64,000 bases of DNA from Candidatus Kapaibacterium sp. Lineage in GTDB: Bacteria > Bacteroidota > Ignavibacteria > Kapaibacteriales > UBA2268. Shown here one piece after another: positions 1-9,300 of this stretch. The translations under genes were made by a program, and so were the position numbers. Each line of letters begins with the position of its first letter. Positions within the stretch are counted from its first letter, which is position 1. Location: NCBI GenBank assembly GCA_026418625.1, contig JAOABA010000051.1:1-64000 (forward strand), given 5' to 3'. Below the pieces are notes generated by a model. That model saw only the letters and a list, made by a program, of their open reading frames with translations. It had not been told where the DNA came from and did no database searches.

Positions 1-1
1 A

Positions 2-112
2 ATGCTACCAAAGAACATTTTAGGTAGGAAAATAATTAAGAAATTGAAAGTTTACTCAGGCTCTGAACATCCACATACAGCCCAGAAGCCTGAAATTTTA
101 AATTTAAATTAA
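2..112 (+). CDS. rplM: Ribosomal protein L13 (C-terminal end, partial)
   Basis: The window opens inside this gene. Reading from base 2, the frame starts [20 protein letters not shown] and continues to a TAA at 110-112, about 36 residues. This is the conserved C-terminus of ribosomal protein L13, with the Pro-rich/His-Pro-His segment that ends most bacterial L13 proteins. L13 is a 50S assembly protein. It lies 35 bases upstream of rpsI in the same direction, and rplM-rpsI is one of the most conserved bacterial gene pairs, which supports the call despite the short fragment. The 5' part lies outside the window. Confidence 0.93.
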   Translation: MLPKNILGRKIIKKLKVYSGSEHPHTAQKPEILNLN

Positions 113-147
113 TTTATTAGAGTATTAATAATTATTAAGGAATTTAG

Positions 148-534
148 ATGAAAGTTTCACTTGCAACGGGTAGAAGAAAAACCTCTGTAGCACAAGTGAG
201 AATAATACCGGGAAACGGTAATATTATAGTAAACAAAACAGACTTTTTCGATTATTTCCCATTGGAAGTAAATCGCAAAGATGCCCTAAAACCTTTGGAA
301 GTAACTCAGATGGTTGGTAAATTTGATATCATTGCAAAAGTTCACGGAGGTGGCAAAACTGGTCAAACAGGTGCTATGCAACTTGCACTTTCTCGTGCTT
401 TGGTCAATTTCAATGAAGATCTTAAAAGTTCTTTGCGTGGGGCTGGATTGCTCACAAGAGATCCAAGAATGGTCGAAAGAAAGAAATACGGTCTTAAAAA
501 AGCAAGAAAAAGATTTCAATTTTCAAAAAGATAA
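148..534 (+). CDS. rpsI: 30S ribosomal protein S9
   Basis: This encodes a 128-residue basic protein of the 30S head whose C-terminal tail reaches the P-site tRNA. It begins with the S9 signature ATGRRKTSVAQVRI near residues 6-19. It has the GGGKTGQTGA segment near residues 67-76, and ends in the basic KKYGLKKARKRFQFSKR tail whose terminal Lys-Arg is typical of S9. The length is normal for the family. The ATG at 148 follows an AAGG 11 bases upstream. It sits between rplM and rpsB in the translation operon. The call is certain. Confidence 0.98.
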   Translation: MKVSLATGRRKTSVAQVRIIPGNGNIIVNKTDFFDYFPLEVNRKDALKPLEVTQMVGKFDIIAKVHGGGKTGQTGAMQLALSRALVNFNEDLKSSLRGAGLLTRDPRMVERKKYGLKKARKRFQFSKR

Positions 535-632
535 ATTTTTTACAAGCATGTTTCGGGATTGGTTGTGTGTGGCGTTTTGCTGAGCAATCAAAATGAACGA
601 AACAGAAGAATAACACAATTTAAGGAGTTTTT

Positions 633-1532
633 ATGCCATATTCTGTAACAATCGAACAGCTACTCGAATCCGGTGCCCATTTCGGGCATTTAACACGCCG
701 ATGGAATCCCAAAATGTCAAAATACATTTTCGGCGAAAAAAATGGGATTCATATAATTGACTTAAGAAAAACACAAATTCTTATTGACATTGCGAAAAAT
801 GCAATCAATAAAATTGCTGCCGAGGGAAAAATTATATTATTGATTGGAACTAAACTTCAAGCTAAACAGCATATTGAAGAACAAGCCAAAAGATGCTCTA
901 TGAATTACGTTTCAGAAAGATGGCTTGGAGGAATGTTAACGAACTTTTCTACTATCAGAAAGAGTATCAAAAGGCTTGCTGCTATTGACAAAATGGAAGT
1001 TGACGGAACTTTTGACAAAATCACAAAAAAAGAAAGACTACTTCTTACTCGCGAAAGAGACAGATTGAGAAAAGTTTTCGGTGGTATCGAAGATATGACC
1101 CAACTCCCCGGTGCATTATTCATAGTAGATATTAAAAAAGAACATATTGCCGTTAAAGAAGCTAAAATTTTGGGCATACCGGTTATAGCTATTGTTGATA
1201 CTAATTGTGACCCTGATGATATCGACTATCCTATTCCGGCAAATGACGATTCATCTAAAACCATTGAATTAATCACTAAAATAATGGCAGATGCGATTAT
1301 CGAGGGAACTGAAGTTGCCCGTCAGCGAAGAGCCGAACTCGAAGCATCGTCAGAAAGAGCTTCAAAAGAAACAGAAGAAGTTGTCGAAGAAGTTCCTCAA
1401 ATCAAGAGAAAAATGAGAGAACGTAAAATCAAAAAACCCGATGCAGGTAAAGGACGTGGGGGCAACAGAAAATCCTTAGTAGAAGCTGAAACACAAGAAA
1501 CTCCTTCTTCAACTTCGTCAACTGAAGAATAA
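633..1532 (+). CDS. rpsB: 30S ribosomal protein S2 with extended acidic/basic C-terminal tail
   Basis: S2 of the small subunit: the N-terminus carries the hallmark [19 protein letters not shown] near residues 10-28, followed by [16 protein letters not shown] and the [10 protein letters not shown] segment. Residues 1 to about 235 cover the normal S2 fold. The remaining 60 or so residues form a low-complexity tail rich in Glu, Lys, Arg and Ser, making the protein 299 residues where most bacterial S2 proteins have 230-260. The start is set by AAGGAG seven bases before the ATG. It is followed by tsf after 36 bases, the standard rpsB-tsf pair. The tail is probably disordered, and its function is unknown. 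Confidence 0.98.
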   Translation: MPYSVTIEQLLESGAHFGHLTRRWNPKMSKYIFGEKNGIHIIDLRKTQILIDIAKNAINKIAAEGKIILLIGTKLQAKQHIEEQAKRCSMNYVSERWLGGMLTNFSTIRKSIKRLAAIDKMEVDGTFDKITKKERLLLTRERDRLRKVFGGIEDMTQLPGALFIVDIKKEHIAVKEAKILGIPVIAIVDTNCDPDDIDYPIPANDDSSKTIELITKIMADAIIEGTEVARQRRAELEASSERASKETEEVVEEVPQIKRKMRERKIKKPDAGKGRGGNRKSLVEAETQETPSSTSSTEE

Positions 1533-1568
1533 AAATTGAAAATTATCATTAATTTAAAAAGGTAGGTT

Positions 1569-2423
1569 ATGGCACAGATAACAGCTCAATTAGTTCAAGA
1601 GTTAAGAACTAAAACCGGAGCAGGAATGGGCGACTGCAAACAGGCACTTGTCGAAGCTAATGGTGATATGCAGTCCGCCATAGAAATTTTGCGAAAAAAA
1701 GGTATTGATACTGCCGCTAAACGCTCTGATAGAGCTTCAAACGAGGGTATTATTTCTATTAAAGCCACTGATGATGGGAAAACTATCTCAATGGTGGAAG
1801 TAAATTGCGAGACTGATTTTGTTGCAAGAAATCAGGAATTTGTTAATTTTTCTAACCTTTTGGTTGATGTTATTTTGCAAAATCAACCCAAAACAAGCGA
1901 TGAATTAATGAAAATAAAAGTCAATAATGACACTGTTGAAGGACTTTTTAACGAGATTTTAGCAAAATTTAACGAAAAAATCCAGATTAAAAGATTTGAA
2001 ACACTTAAAACTGATGGTTATTTCTCAAATTATGTCCACGCAGGAAGTAAACTGGCAGTCTTGCTCGAAATTAATATCTCTAATCCAGATGATGAAACCA
2101 AAGTCAAAATTAGAGACATAGCAATGCAAATCGCTGCTATGAACCCTCTTTTCATTGATAGAAAAGATGTGAGTGAAGATATTATAAATAAAGAAAAAGA
2201 AATCTACCGTGAAGTTCTATTAAAAGAAGGAAAAAATCCTAATTTTCTTGATAGAATTATTGAGGGCAAACTTGAGAAATTTTATCAGGAAAAGTGTTTA
2301 GTTGAACAGGTCTTCGTTAAAGATTCTACGAAAACAATTTCAGATGTTCTCAATGATATTTCAAAGTATATCGGGAAAGAAGTTAAAGTTTTGATGTTCA
2401 AACGCTATACATTAGGAGACTAA
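1569..2423 (+). CDS. tsf: Elongation factor Ts
   Basis: EF-Ts exchanges GDP for GTP on EF-Tu. The UBA-like N-terminus AQLVQELRTKTGAGMGDCK (residues 6-24) is the family signature. The second signature, VEVNCETDFVARNQEFV, lies near residues 77-93 and contains the TDFVA motif that contacts EF-Tu. At 284 residues it has the full length of the common bacterial form. AAAGGTAGG precedes the ATG. It is followed by pyrH after eight bases, so the pair is co-transcribed. Confidence 0.98.
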   Translation: MAQITAQLVQELRTKTGAGMGDCKQALVEANGDMQSAIEILRKKGIDTAAKRSDRASNEGIISIKATDDGKTISMVEVNCETDFVARNQEFVNFSNLLVDVILQNQPKTSDELMKIKVNNDTVEGLFNEILAKFNEKIQIKRFETLKTDGYFSNYVHAGSKLAVLLEINISNPDDETKVKIRDIAMQIAAMNPLFIDRKDVSEDIINKEKEIYREVLLKEGKNPNFLDRIIEGKLEKFYQEKCLVEQVFVKDSTKTISDVLNDISKYIGKEVKVLMFKRYTLGD

Positions 2424-2431
2424 TTTTTTAA

Positions 2432-3151
2432 ATGAGCGATAAGCCTATTTATAATAGAGTGCTTCTAAAATTAAGTGGTGAAGCCTTAATGGGTGAGCTT
2501 GAATTTGGAATCGACCCTAATGTTCTTTATTCATTCGCCGAAGAAATCCAATCAGTTCACTCTCTTGGAGTGCAGATTGGTATCGTAATTGGCGGAGGGA
2601 ATATTTTTAGGGGCATAAAATCAGCAGCTCACGGAATTCATCAGGTTTCGGGCGATAATATGGGTATGTTGGCAACCGTAATCAATTGTATTGCTTTTCA
2701 AAATGCTCTTGAGCATATTGGCATTCATACAAGACTTCAAACTGCTATTAAAATGGAACAAATTGCTGAGCCATTTATTAGACGACGAGCCATACGACAT
2801 TTAGAAAAAGGGCGGGTGGTCCTTTTTGGTGCTGGAACCGGAAGCCCATATTTTACTACAGACACAGCGGCAGTTCTCAGAGCTATTGAAATTGAAGCCG
2901 ATATCATACTCAAGGGAACCAAAGTTGATGGTGTTTATGACAGTGATCCAGTCCTAAACGAAAACGCCAAAATGTTTACCGAAATTACCTATTTAGATGT
3001 TATTCAAAAAAATCTAAGGGTGATGGATCAAACTGCTATAACTTTGAGTAAAGAACACAAATTGCCGATGAAAGTATTCAATATAAATAAAAAAGGTAAT
3101 CTCAAAAAAATAGTTACCGGCGAATATCTTGGAACCTTAGTTAGCTCTTAA
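2432..3151 (+). CDS. pyrH: UMP kinase
   Basis: Hexameric bacterial UMP kinase of the amino-acid-kinase fold, making UDP from UMP and ATP. The N-terminus has the [12 protein letters not shown] phosphate-binding segment (residues 10-21), then [13 protein letters not shown] near 50-62. The nucleotide site [15 protein letters not shown] lies near 134-148 and DGVYDSDP near 167-174. The 239 residues are the usual length. It starts only eight bases after tsf and lacks an obvious Shine-Dalgarno sequence, which suggests translational coupling. The order rpsB-tsf-pyrH-frr is the canonical bacterial cluster. Confidence 0.98.
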   Translation: MSDKPIYNRVLLKLSGEALMGELEFGIDPNVLYSFAEEIQSVHSLGVQIGIVIGGGNIFRGIKSAAHGIHQVSGDNMGMLATVINCIAFQNALEHIGIHTRLQTAIKMEQIAEPFIRRRAIRHLEKGRVVLFGAGTGSPYFTTDTAAVLRAIEIEADIILKGTKVDGVYDSDPVLNENAKMFTEITYLDVIQKNLRVMDQTAITLSKEHKLPMKVFNINKKGNLKKIVTGEYLGTLVSS

Positions 3152-3159
3152 TTTTATTG

Positions 3160-3166
3160 AGGAGGT
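3160..3166 (+). promoter_or_regulatory. Strong Shine-Dalgarno sequence before frr
   Basis: A full AGGAGGT lies four bases upstream of the frr ATG at 3171. Most genes in this window have weak or no Shine-Dalgarno sequence, so this one fixes the frr start and shows that the anti-Shine-Dalgarno pathway is used here. Confidence 0.8.
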
Positions 3167-3170
3167 AAAG

Positions 3171-3731
3171 ATGGAACTAAATGAGACTTTAAACAAAACT
3201 AAAGAAATGATGTCGAAATCTCTTGATTTCACTAAACAACAATTAACCAAAATCAGAACTGGAAGGGCTTCGGCTAATCTTGTTGATAATGTTAAAGTTG
3301 ATTACTATGGCACAATGACGCCCATATCTCAAGTAGCTAATGTTTCAGCTCCTGATGCTAGAACCATAATAATTCAACCTTGGGATAGAAGCACTTTACA
3401 AGCTATCGAAAAAGCTATTCAACAAGCAGACCTTGGCTTCAATCCAATGAACGATGGTAATGTAATCAGAATTCCAGTTCCACCGTTAACCGAAGAGAGA
3501 AGAAAAGAATTCGTTAAACTTGCAAAAAAATATGCTGAAGAAGGTAAAATCGCAATAAGAAATATCCGTAGAGATCAAATTGAAGTGATCCGAAAATCAG
3601 AAAAAGATAAAAAAATAACTGAAGATGAAAAAATTAAGGGCGAAGAAGAAATCCAAAAAATTACTGATGATTTCATAAAAAAAATTGATGCTTTAGCTTC
3701 GCAAAAAGAGAAAGAATTAATGGATATTTAG
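3171..3731 (+). CDS. frr: Ribosome recycling factor
   Basis: RRF splits post-termination ribosomes together with EF-G. The 186-residue length matches the family (about 185). The recognisable segments are LTKIRTGRASANLVDNVKVDYYG (about residues 25-47, first helix of domain I into domain II), the PWD motif near residues 69-71, IRIPVPPLTEERRKE (about 100-114) and IRNIRRDQ (about 132-139). A strong AGGAGGT precedes the ATG. It is the last protein gene of the rpsB-tsf-pyrH-frr operon, and a tRNA gene follows 53 bases later. Confidence 0.98.
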   Translation: MELNETLNKTKEMMSKSLDFTKQQLTKIRTGRASANLVDNVKVDYYGTMTPISQVANVSAPDARTIIIQPWDRSTLQAIEKAIQQADLGFNPMNDGNVIRIPVPPLTEERRKEFVKLAKKYAEEGKIAIRNIRRDQIEVIRKSEKDKKITEDEKIKGEEEIQKITDDFIKKIDALASQKEKELMDI

Positions 3732-3784
3732 TTTGTTCTTTGAAATTCTGTTAAAGATTGTTAATTTTGTATTTTAAATTTTAA

Positions 3785-3859
3785 GGGTCCTTAGCTCAGC
3801 TGGTCCAGAGCGCTTCCTTGACGCGGAAGAGGTCACAGATTCGAATTCTGTAGGACCCA
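3785..3859 (+). tRNA. tRNA-Val (GAC anticodon)
   Basis: A full cloverleaf can be drawn. The acceptor stem GGGTCCT pairs with AGGACCC (3852-3858) with A as discriminator. The D stem is GCTC/GAGC with GG in the loop. The anticodon stem is CTTCC/GGAAG around the loop TTGACGC, putting GAC at 3820-3822. The T arm is ACAGA-TTCGAAT-TCTGT. No CCA is encoded. Anticodon GAC reads valine codons GUC and GUU. It fills part of the 308-base space between frr and relA. The rest of that gap is AT-rich, with a T-rich stretch after the tRNA that may serve as a terminator. Confidence 0.95.
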
Positions 3860-4039
3860 CATCCTTTCTAATCTTTTTTTTCACCTTTTTTTCTTGATTC
3901 AAAAATTAATTTTTAAATTGAATTAATTGCTTAAAATTTTATTTATTAATTTTTTAAAGATTTAAAAAATTTATGTGATTTAAAACGTTAATACATAAAT
4001 AATTTGAATTAATACAAAGTCTCAGGAACGGTTTGATTT

Positions 4040-6274
4040 ATGAATGTTTCAGAAAATTTAATCACTGAAGATATCAAGGATAGGACCAAGTTAATGGAAT
4101 CTCAGGTTGAGGCTTTTGTTAATGAATGTAAAATTAAATTTAAAAAAATTGATGAAAAATTACTAAGAAAAGCCTTCCTTTGGTGCTTCGAATCACATCA
4201 AAATAAAATTTTAAGCTCTGGCAAGCCTTTCTGCTCTTATCCTTTAGAAGTAGCAAAGATATTGCTAAATGAAATACCTTTAGATTTCACTTCAATTATA
4301 TGTGCCTTACTCCACGAAATTCCCAACTCAGGTGAAAAATACACATTAAAAGATATAAGATCAGAATTTGGAAATACTATCGCTGAAATCGTTAATGGAA
4401 TAAATAAAATTCAAGTTGCTGAAAATCTGAGCATAGATCAATTTGAAAATTATAGGAAACTTCTTCTTTCCCTATTCAAAGACGTTAGAATAATGCTCAT
4501 AAAACTTGCAGCAAGACTCTATCTGATGAGAAATCTTGAATATTATGAAACTGAGGAACAAAAAAGGATATCAAGCGAAACTCTTGAAATTTACTCACCT
4601 TTTGCTCATAGATTTGGATTAGGAAAAATTAAGTGGGAGTTAGAAGACCTTGCTTTTAAATTTCTTCACCCTGATAAATATTATGAGATTGAAAAAATGC
4701 TTCAACTCAAATATCAGGAAAGAGTAAAATTTCTCGAAAAATTTATCGAACCAATTGAAGAAAATTTAAAAAAAAGTGAATTACTTCAAAAAAATAATGT
4801 CAAATTTGAAATTCATAAACGTGTAAAACATATATATTCTATTTATAATAAAACTTTAATCCGTCAGAAGCCTGTTGAAGAGCTTAACGATATTTATGCA
4901 ATTAGAATTATCCTCGATACGGACGATGAAGATCTCTGCTTTTATGTCTATGGAATCATCAGCAAATTATATGAACAAGTTCCCGAAACTTTCAAAAATT
5001 ATATTTCTTACCCCAAAAAAAATGGCTATAAATCGCTTCATATTGCATTTAAAGGCGATGAGACAAAGAATGTAGAAGTTCAAATAAGAACTAAAAAAAT
5101 GCATATAATTGCTGAAAAAGGGGTTGCTGCACACTTTGTTTATAAACGTGGTCTTATTCCTGCTCAAAGCATTCTTGAAGATGAAGACTTAGCTAATTGG
5201 ATGGACGAAGTAAAAGAACTTTTTGAACAGGAATATGCTGACTCACGAGAAGTATTGCTTGAGTCAATTAAGAAAAACTTGGCTCTCGAAGAAATATATG
5301 TTTTCACTCCAACCAATGAATTTAAAATTCTCCCAAAAGATTCCACGCCCGTCGATTTTGCTTATTATATCCATACTGAAGTAGGAAATCATTGCATTGG
5401 AGCCAAAGTAAATGGAAAAATTGTCCCATTAAACCATAAATTAAGCAGTGGAGACATAGTAGAAATTTTAACCTCAGAAACTCAAGTGCCTGAAAAAGAA
5501 TGGCTATCATTTGTTGCATCCTATAGAGCAAGAGCTGGAATTAACAAGTTTCTCAAAGAAGAATCGAAAAGAATTACTGAAATTGGCAAAAAAATGTTTA
5601 ACGATTTTCTGTCTTTATCTAAAATCAGTTTCACAAAGGAAGAACTCAACAAGTTTGCTGAATATTTAGGACTAAAAAATATTGACTCAATTTATGAAAA
5701 TTATGCTTTGAATAAAATTGACAATAAAACCATACTCAATTATTACTCCGGGATGGATAATATCTATCGAAAAATCAAAAAGAAATTTAGTTGGAAATCT
5801 GATTCTTACGACTTATCACAAGATGTTATTGAAACCGATAAAAAGAATATAAAAATTCCAAACTTACCGATAATCATTGCTAAATGCTGTAATCCTATAC
5901 GTGGTGACTCTATTATTGGGATTGTTGTAGAGGGAACAAATATTACAGTTCATCGCTCTTTCTGTCAACAGGCAAGGGAAGAACTTACTGACCATTCGAA
6001 AAATTTAATCAATATTGAATGGGATAATATTAATGAACAATTTTTTTATACGGAGTTGGTAATTCATGGTAATGATAATCCAGATTATATTCAAAACATA
6101 ACAAATATAATTTTACAATCCAAAAATACTAAATTAATAGGCTTTAAATTTGACAATACCGATGAAAATTTCAAATCAATTTTAAAAATTAAGGTAACTC
6201 ATCTTGATGATTTGCAGGAGCTTACTGAAAAAATTCTACATCTTGAAGGTATAAAAAAAGCTGAAAGAATTTGA
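4040..6274 (+). CDS. RelA/SpoT-type (p)ppGpp synthetase with degenerate hydrolase site
   Basis: A 744-residue long RSH protein. Order: HD hydrolase-like domain (about 40-190), synthetase domain (about 245-365), TGS domain (about 418-478), the KCCNPIRGD Zn-finger/CC segment near 617, and a C-terminal ACT region. The synthetase half looks intact (ELNDIYAIRIILD, the YPKKNGYKSLH loop near 324-334, EVQIRTKKMH near 346-355). In the HD half the usual His-Pro metal ligand is Tyr-Pro (67-68), HDxxED has become HEIPNS (92-97), and the LADR aspartate is Ala near 158. From family knowledge this predicts a synthetase-only, RelA-like enzyme that makes the stringent-response alarmone. A separate hydrolase should exist elsewhere in the genome. 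Confidence 0.93.
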   Translation: MNVSENLITEDIKDRTKLMESQVEAFVNECKIKFKKIDEKLLRKAFLWCFESHQNKILSSGKPFCSYPLEVAKILLNEIPLDFTSIICALLHEIPNSGEKYTLKDIRSEFGNTIAEIVNGINKIQVAENLSIDQFENYRKLLLSLFKDVRIMLIKLAARLYLMRNLEYYETEEQKRISSETLEIYSPFAHRFGLGKIKWELEDLAFKFLHPDKYYEIEKMLQLKYQERVKFLEKFIEPIEENLKKSELLQKNNVKFEIHKRVKHIYSIYNKTLIRQKPVEELNDIYAIRIILDTDDEDLCFYVYGIISKLYEQVPETFKNYISYPKKNGYKSLHIAFKGDETKNVEVQIRTKKMHIIAEKGVAAHFVYKRGLIPAQSILEDEDLANWMDEVKELFEQEYADSREVLLESIKKNLALEEIYVFTPTNEFKILPKDSTPVDFAYYIHTEVGNHCIGAKVNGKIVPLNHKLSSGDIVEILTSETQVPEKEWLSFVASYRARAGINKFLKEESKRITEIGKKMFNDFLSLSKISFTKEELNKFAEYLGLKNIDSIYENYALNKIDNKTILNYYSGMDNIYRKIKKKFSWKSDSYDLSQDVIETDKKNIKIPNLPIIIAKCCNPIRGDSIIGIVVEGTNITVHRSFCQQAREELTDHSKNLINIEWDNINEQFFYTELVIHGNDNPDYIQNITNIILQSKNTKLIGFKFDNTDENFKSILKIKVTHLDDLQELTEKILHLEGIKKAERI

Positions 6275-6375
6275 TAAGATTTAATTATTCCCCATATTTC
6301 TTTAATTTTGAGTTCTTTTTGTTTTAAATTTATTATTTTTGAAAGGCAGCATAATTTCAACAAGCGAGTTTACTT

Positions 6376-9300
6376 ATGAGAATGAAAATAATTTCTACTA
6401 TAATTATATTATTTATTGCAGTTTCTAACCTTTGGTCTTCTTTGTATATAACTGAAAGGGATTTTTCCAACTATCCAAATGTGTCAATAAAGCTTTTTCC
6501 TTTTAATGCTCAGGATTTGCTGATTAATAATTTAACAAAAGCTGATTTTAAAATTCTCAGCAATAATAAAGAACAAACACCATTAGATTATTCTTGTCCT
6601 AATCAAAATCCAATTGATAATATTTCTTTGGTTTTGATGATGGATTTATCAATTTCAAGCTATGACAGTCTGAAAAAAAATTTTTTGACCTCAAAAAAAA
6701 TTGCTAACCAGATAATCGAAAGAATAAAAACTACTTCAGAAATTGCAATATCGAGTTTTAATGCTGTCAGTTATCTAAATAGAGAGTTCACGAACAATAA
6801 AACTATTTTAACAAATACTATCAATTCTCTGAACAACACAAGTGGTGCTATTTATGATGCCGGTTTTCTTTCCGAGCCTACAGGATCAATCTCAATAGCC
6901 AAGACAGGAAAGAATAAAAAAATAATTTTACTAATAACTGATGGGGCAGGGTCAGCAAGCGTTTCTCAAATTGTTAATGCTGCCAATGTTAGTGATATTT
7001 CGATATATTCAATATGCATCGGTGGTCATCTTTCCAATGACATTAAAGCAATTACCAAACAAACAGGAGGATACTGGTTCGAGGGTGTTAGCGACTCAAT
7101 TTCAATTAAAAATGTTATTAATACATTTATTTATTTGTCATATAACTTCAAACCTTGCACTCTTAGCTGGATTAATGAGCTTAATTGTGATGATATTAAT
7201 AATGTTGAAATAATTAACAAAAGAGATAGTAGTAACGTCAAATTTTCTGAAAAAATAAAAGACCAATTTAAAATTACACTCGAAATTACCCCTCCTTTTC
7301 TTAGATTTGGAGCAGTTCCTCCGGGACTTAGTAAAAGTATAAATGTGAGCTTTACAGCCAGAAATGGCGATATTAATATCAGCTCACTTAATATTAACAA
7401 TCCAAGATTTGTTATAGATTCAGGTAATATCACTTCACCTGAATTATTAAGGAACGGAACTTCTCACACAATTAGAATAAAATTTACTCCAACTGATTCT
7501 GCAATTGTCTTTGACAGTCTAAGGATAAACAGCGATGCCTGCAAAGGTAAGATACTTTATATGACTGGAGGCTATCCTAATACTCCACCAAAAGAAAGAA
7601 CATTAACATTACTCGCTCCAAATTGTGGTGAGAAACTTTTAGTAGGTGACACATTCACAGTAAAATGGACTGGATTACTCCCTGCTGATGTTATCCAGCT
7701 TGAATATTCAACTGATAATGGGCGAACTTGGGATACTTTAGCCAAAGATATGGTTGGTCTTGAATATCGCTGGATTGTTCCCGATAAACCCAGTGATTCC
7801 TGCCTTGTTCGTGTAGTTCAGCTCTGGCCCAATAATATTGGTCAAACTATTGACTTGCACCATTATTCAAGTGTCAATTCAGCTAATTTCAACAAAGAAG
7901 GCGATTTGATAATAACAGCAAGTAAAGACAGTTTGGCGAGAATCTGGAATTCAAATAATGGTGTTGAAATATTCAAATTAAGAGGGCATACAGGTTTTGT
8001 CAATTCCGCTGTAATTGACCAATTTGATGTATTTGCCGTTACTGCAAGTGATGATTCTACTGCTATAATCTGGAATGTCCGAACTGGTGATTCACTTAGA
8101 ACATTAAGAGGTCATAAACATACAGTCAGGTCAGCCAATTTTAGCCCAGACGGTTCAAAAATTATAACTGCCTCATCGGACAGGAGTTTTATCATTTGGG
8201 ATTCTAATACCGGTTCACCGCTTGACACTGTTTGTTGTAATGATGCGGAATTATGGTTTGCTAATTATAGTCCTGATGGGAGCGTTATTTTTACTACTAA
8301 TAATACAGGCTTAGTTAATTTCTACGATAGTAACACTCTTGAACTCATAAAAACTTTTAACACAAGGAATGGTGTTATACCCTATGCAAGTTTCTCTGCT
8401 GATATGAAGTTGTTTGTAACAGCAAGTTGGTTTGGCAAAGCATTGATATGGGATTATGAAAAAGGGGATACATTATATTCAATTGCTCACGACACTTCAA
8501 TAGTTCCTTTGAATTCAGCTAATTTTGACTATAGCGGAGAATATCTTCTCACCGCAGGAAATGACTTTGTTGCTAATATGTGGAATGCTAAAAATGGAAG
8601 TTTCATTGCTAAACTTCTTGAACACACAAGTGCTGTTCAATCCGCTACCTTTAATTTCGACCGAAGTAGAGTTCTAACTTCAAGTTGGGACAGCACAGCT
8701 AAAGTTTGGAATTTAAAGAAAAGAGACCTTCAGACGGACTCATCTGATTGTGTCTTTTCTATTATCAGACCTGATGTAGAAGCGAAAGATATTGATTTTG
8801 GTCCTTTAGCATTCGGTTCAGTTAAAGACTCACTTATAACAACATTCATTAAAAATCGATTACCTATTGAGTTAGAAATCAAGGATATTGATATTTCTGG
8901 AACTAACGACAAAGATTTCACTCTTCTTGATGGTTTTGCTCCATTAAAATTAGCTCCGGGGGATTCACATTCAATCAAACTTAGATTCCTTCCGACAGAC
9001 ATTGGAGATAGATTAGCAAATATCAATATTTCGCTTCCCGGTAGGACTATAACAAAAATATTGAAGGGAAATTCCTATGATCCCGGTCTTTACGTTGTAA
9101 CCCCTGTGATTGATTTTCAGAAAGTAGAGTTAGGAGATTTCAAAGACACCCTCATTACAGCTGTAGTCAAAAACAGGACACCTTTTGATATACAAATATC
9201 AAAAATATCCAAGCTTGGTCCGGATACTAATCAATTTGCCATAATTGAAGGGAATTTACCTGTTGTTTTGAAGCAAAATCAAGAACATAAAATGAAACTT

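Noticed and set aside
314-583. Open frame of 89 codons overlapping rpsI in another frame
   Set aside because: It is a shadow of the ribosomal gene: the rpsI frame is certain, and the alternative product has no domain or signal.
535-632. Possible structured leader between rpsI and rpsB
   Set aside because: Only a weak hairpin (GTTTTG/CAAAAT) can be drawn, with no match to a known ribosomal-protein leader.
8730-9026. Minus-strand frame of 98 codons inside the VWA/WD40 gene
   Set aside because: It lies wholly inside a well supported gene, and its product has no recognisable feature.
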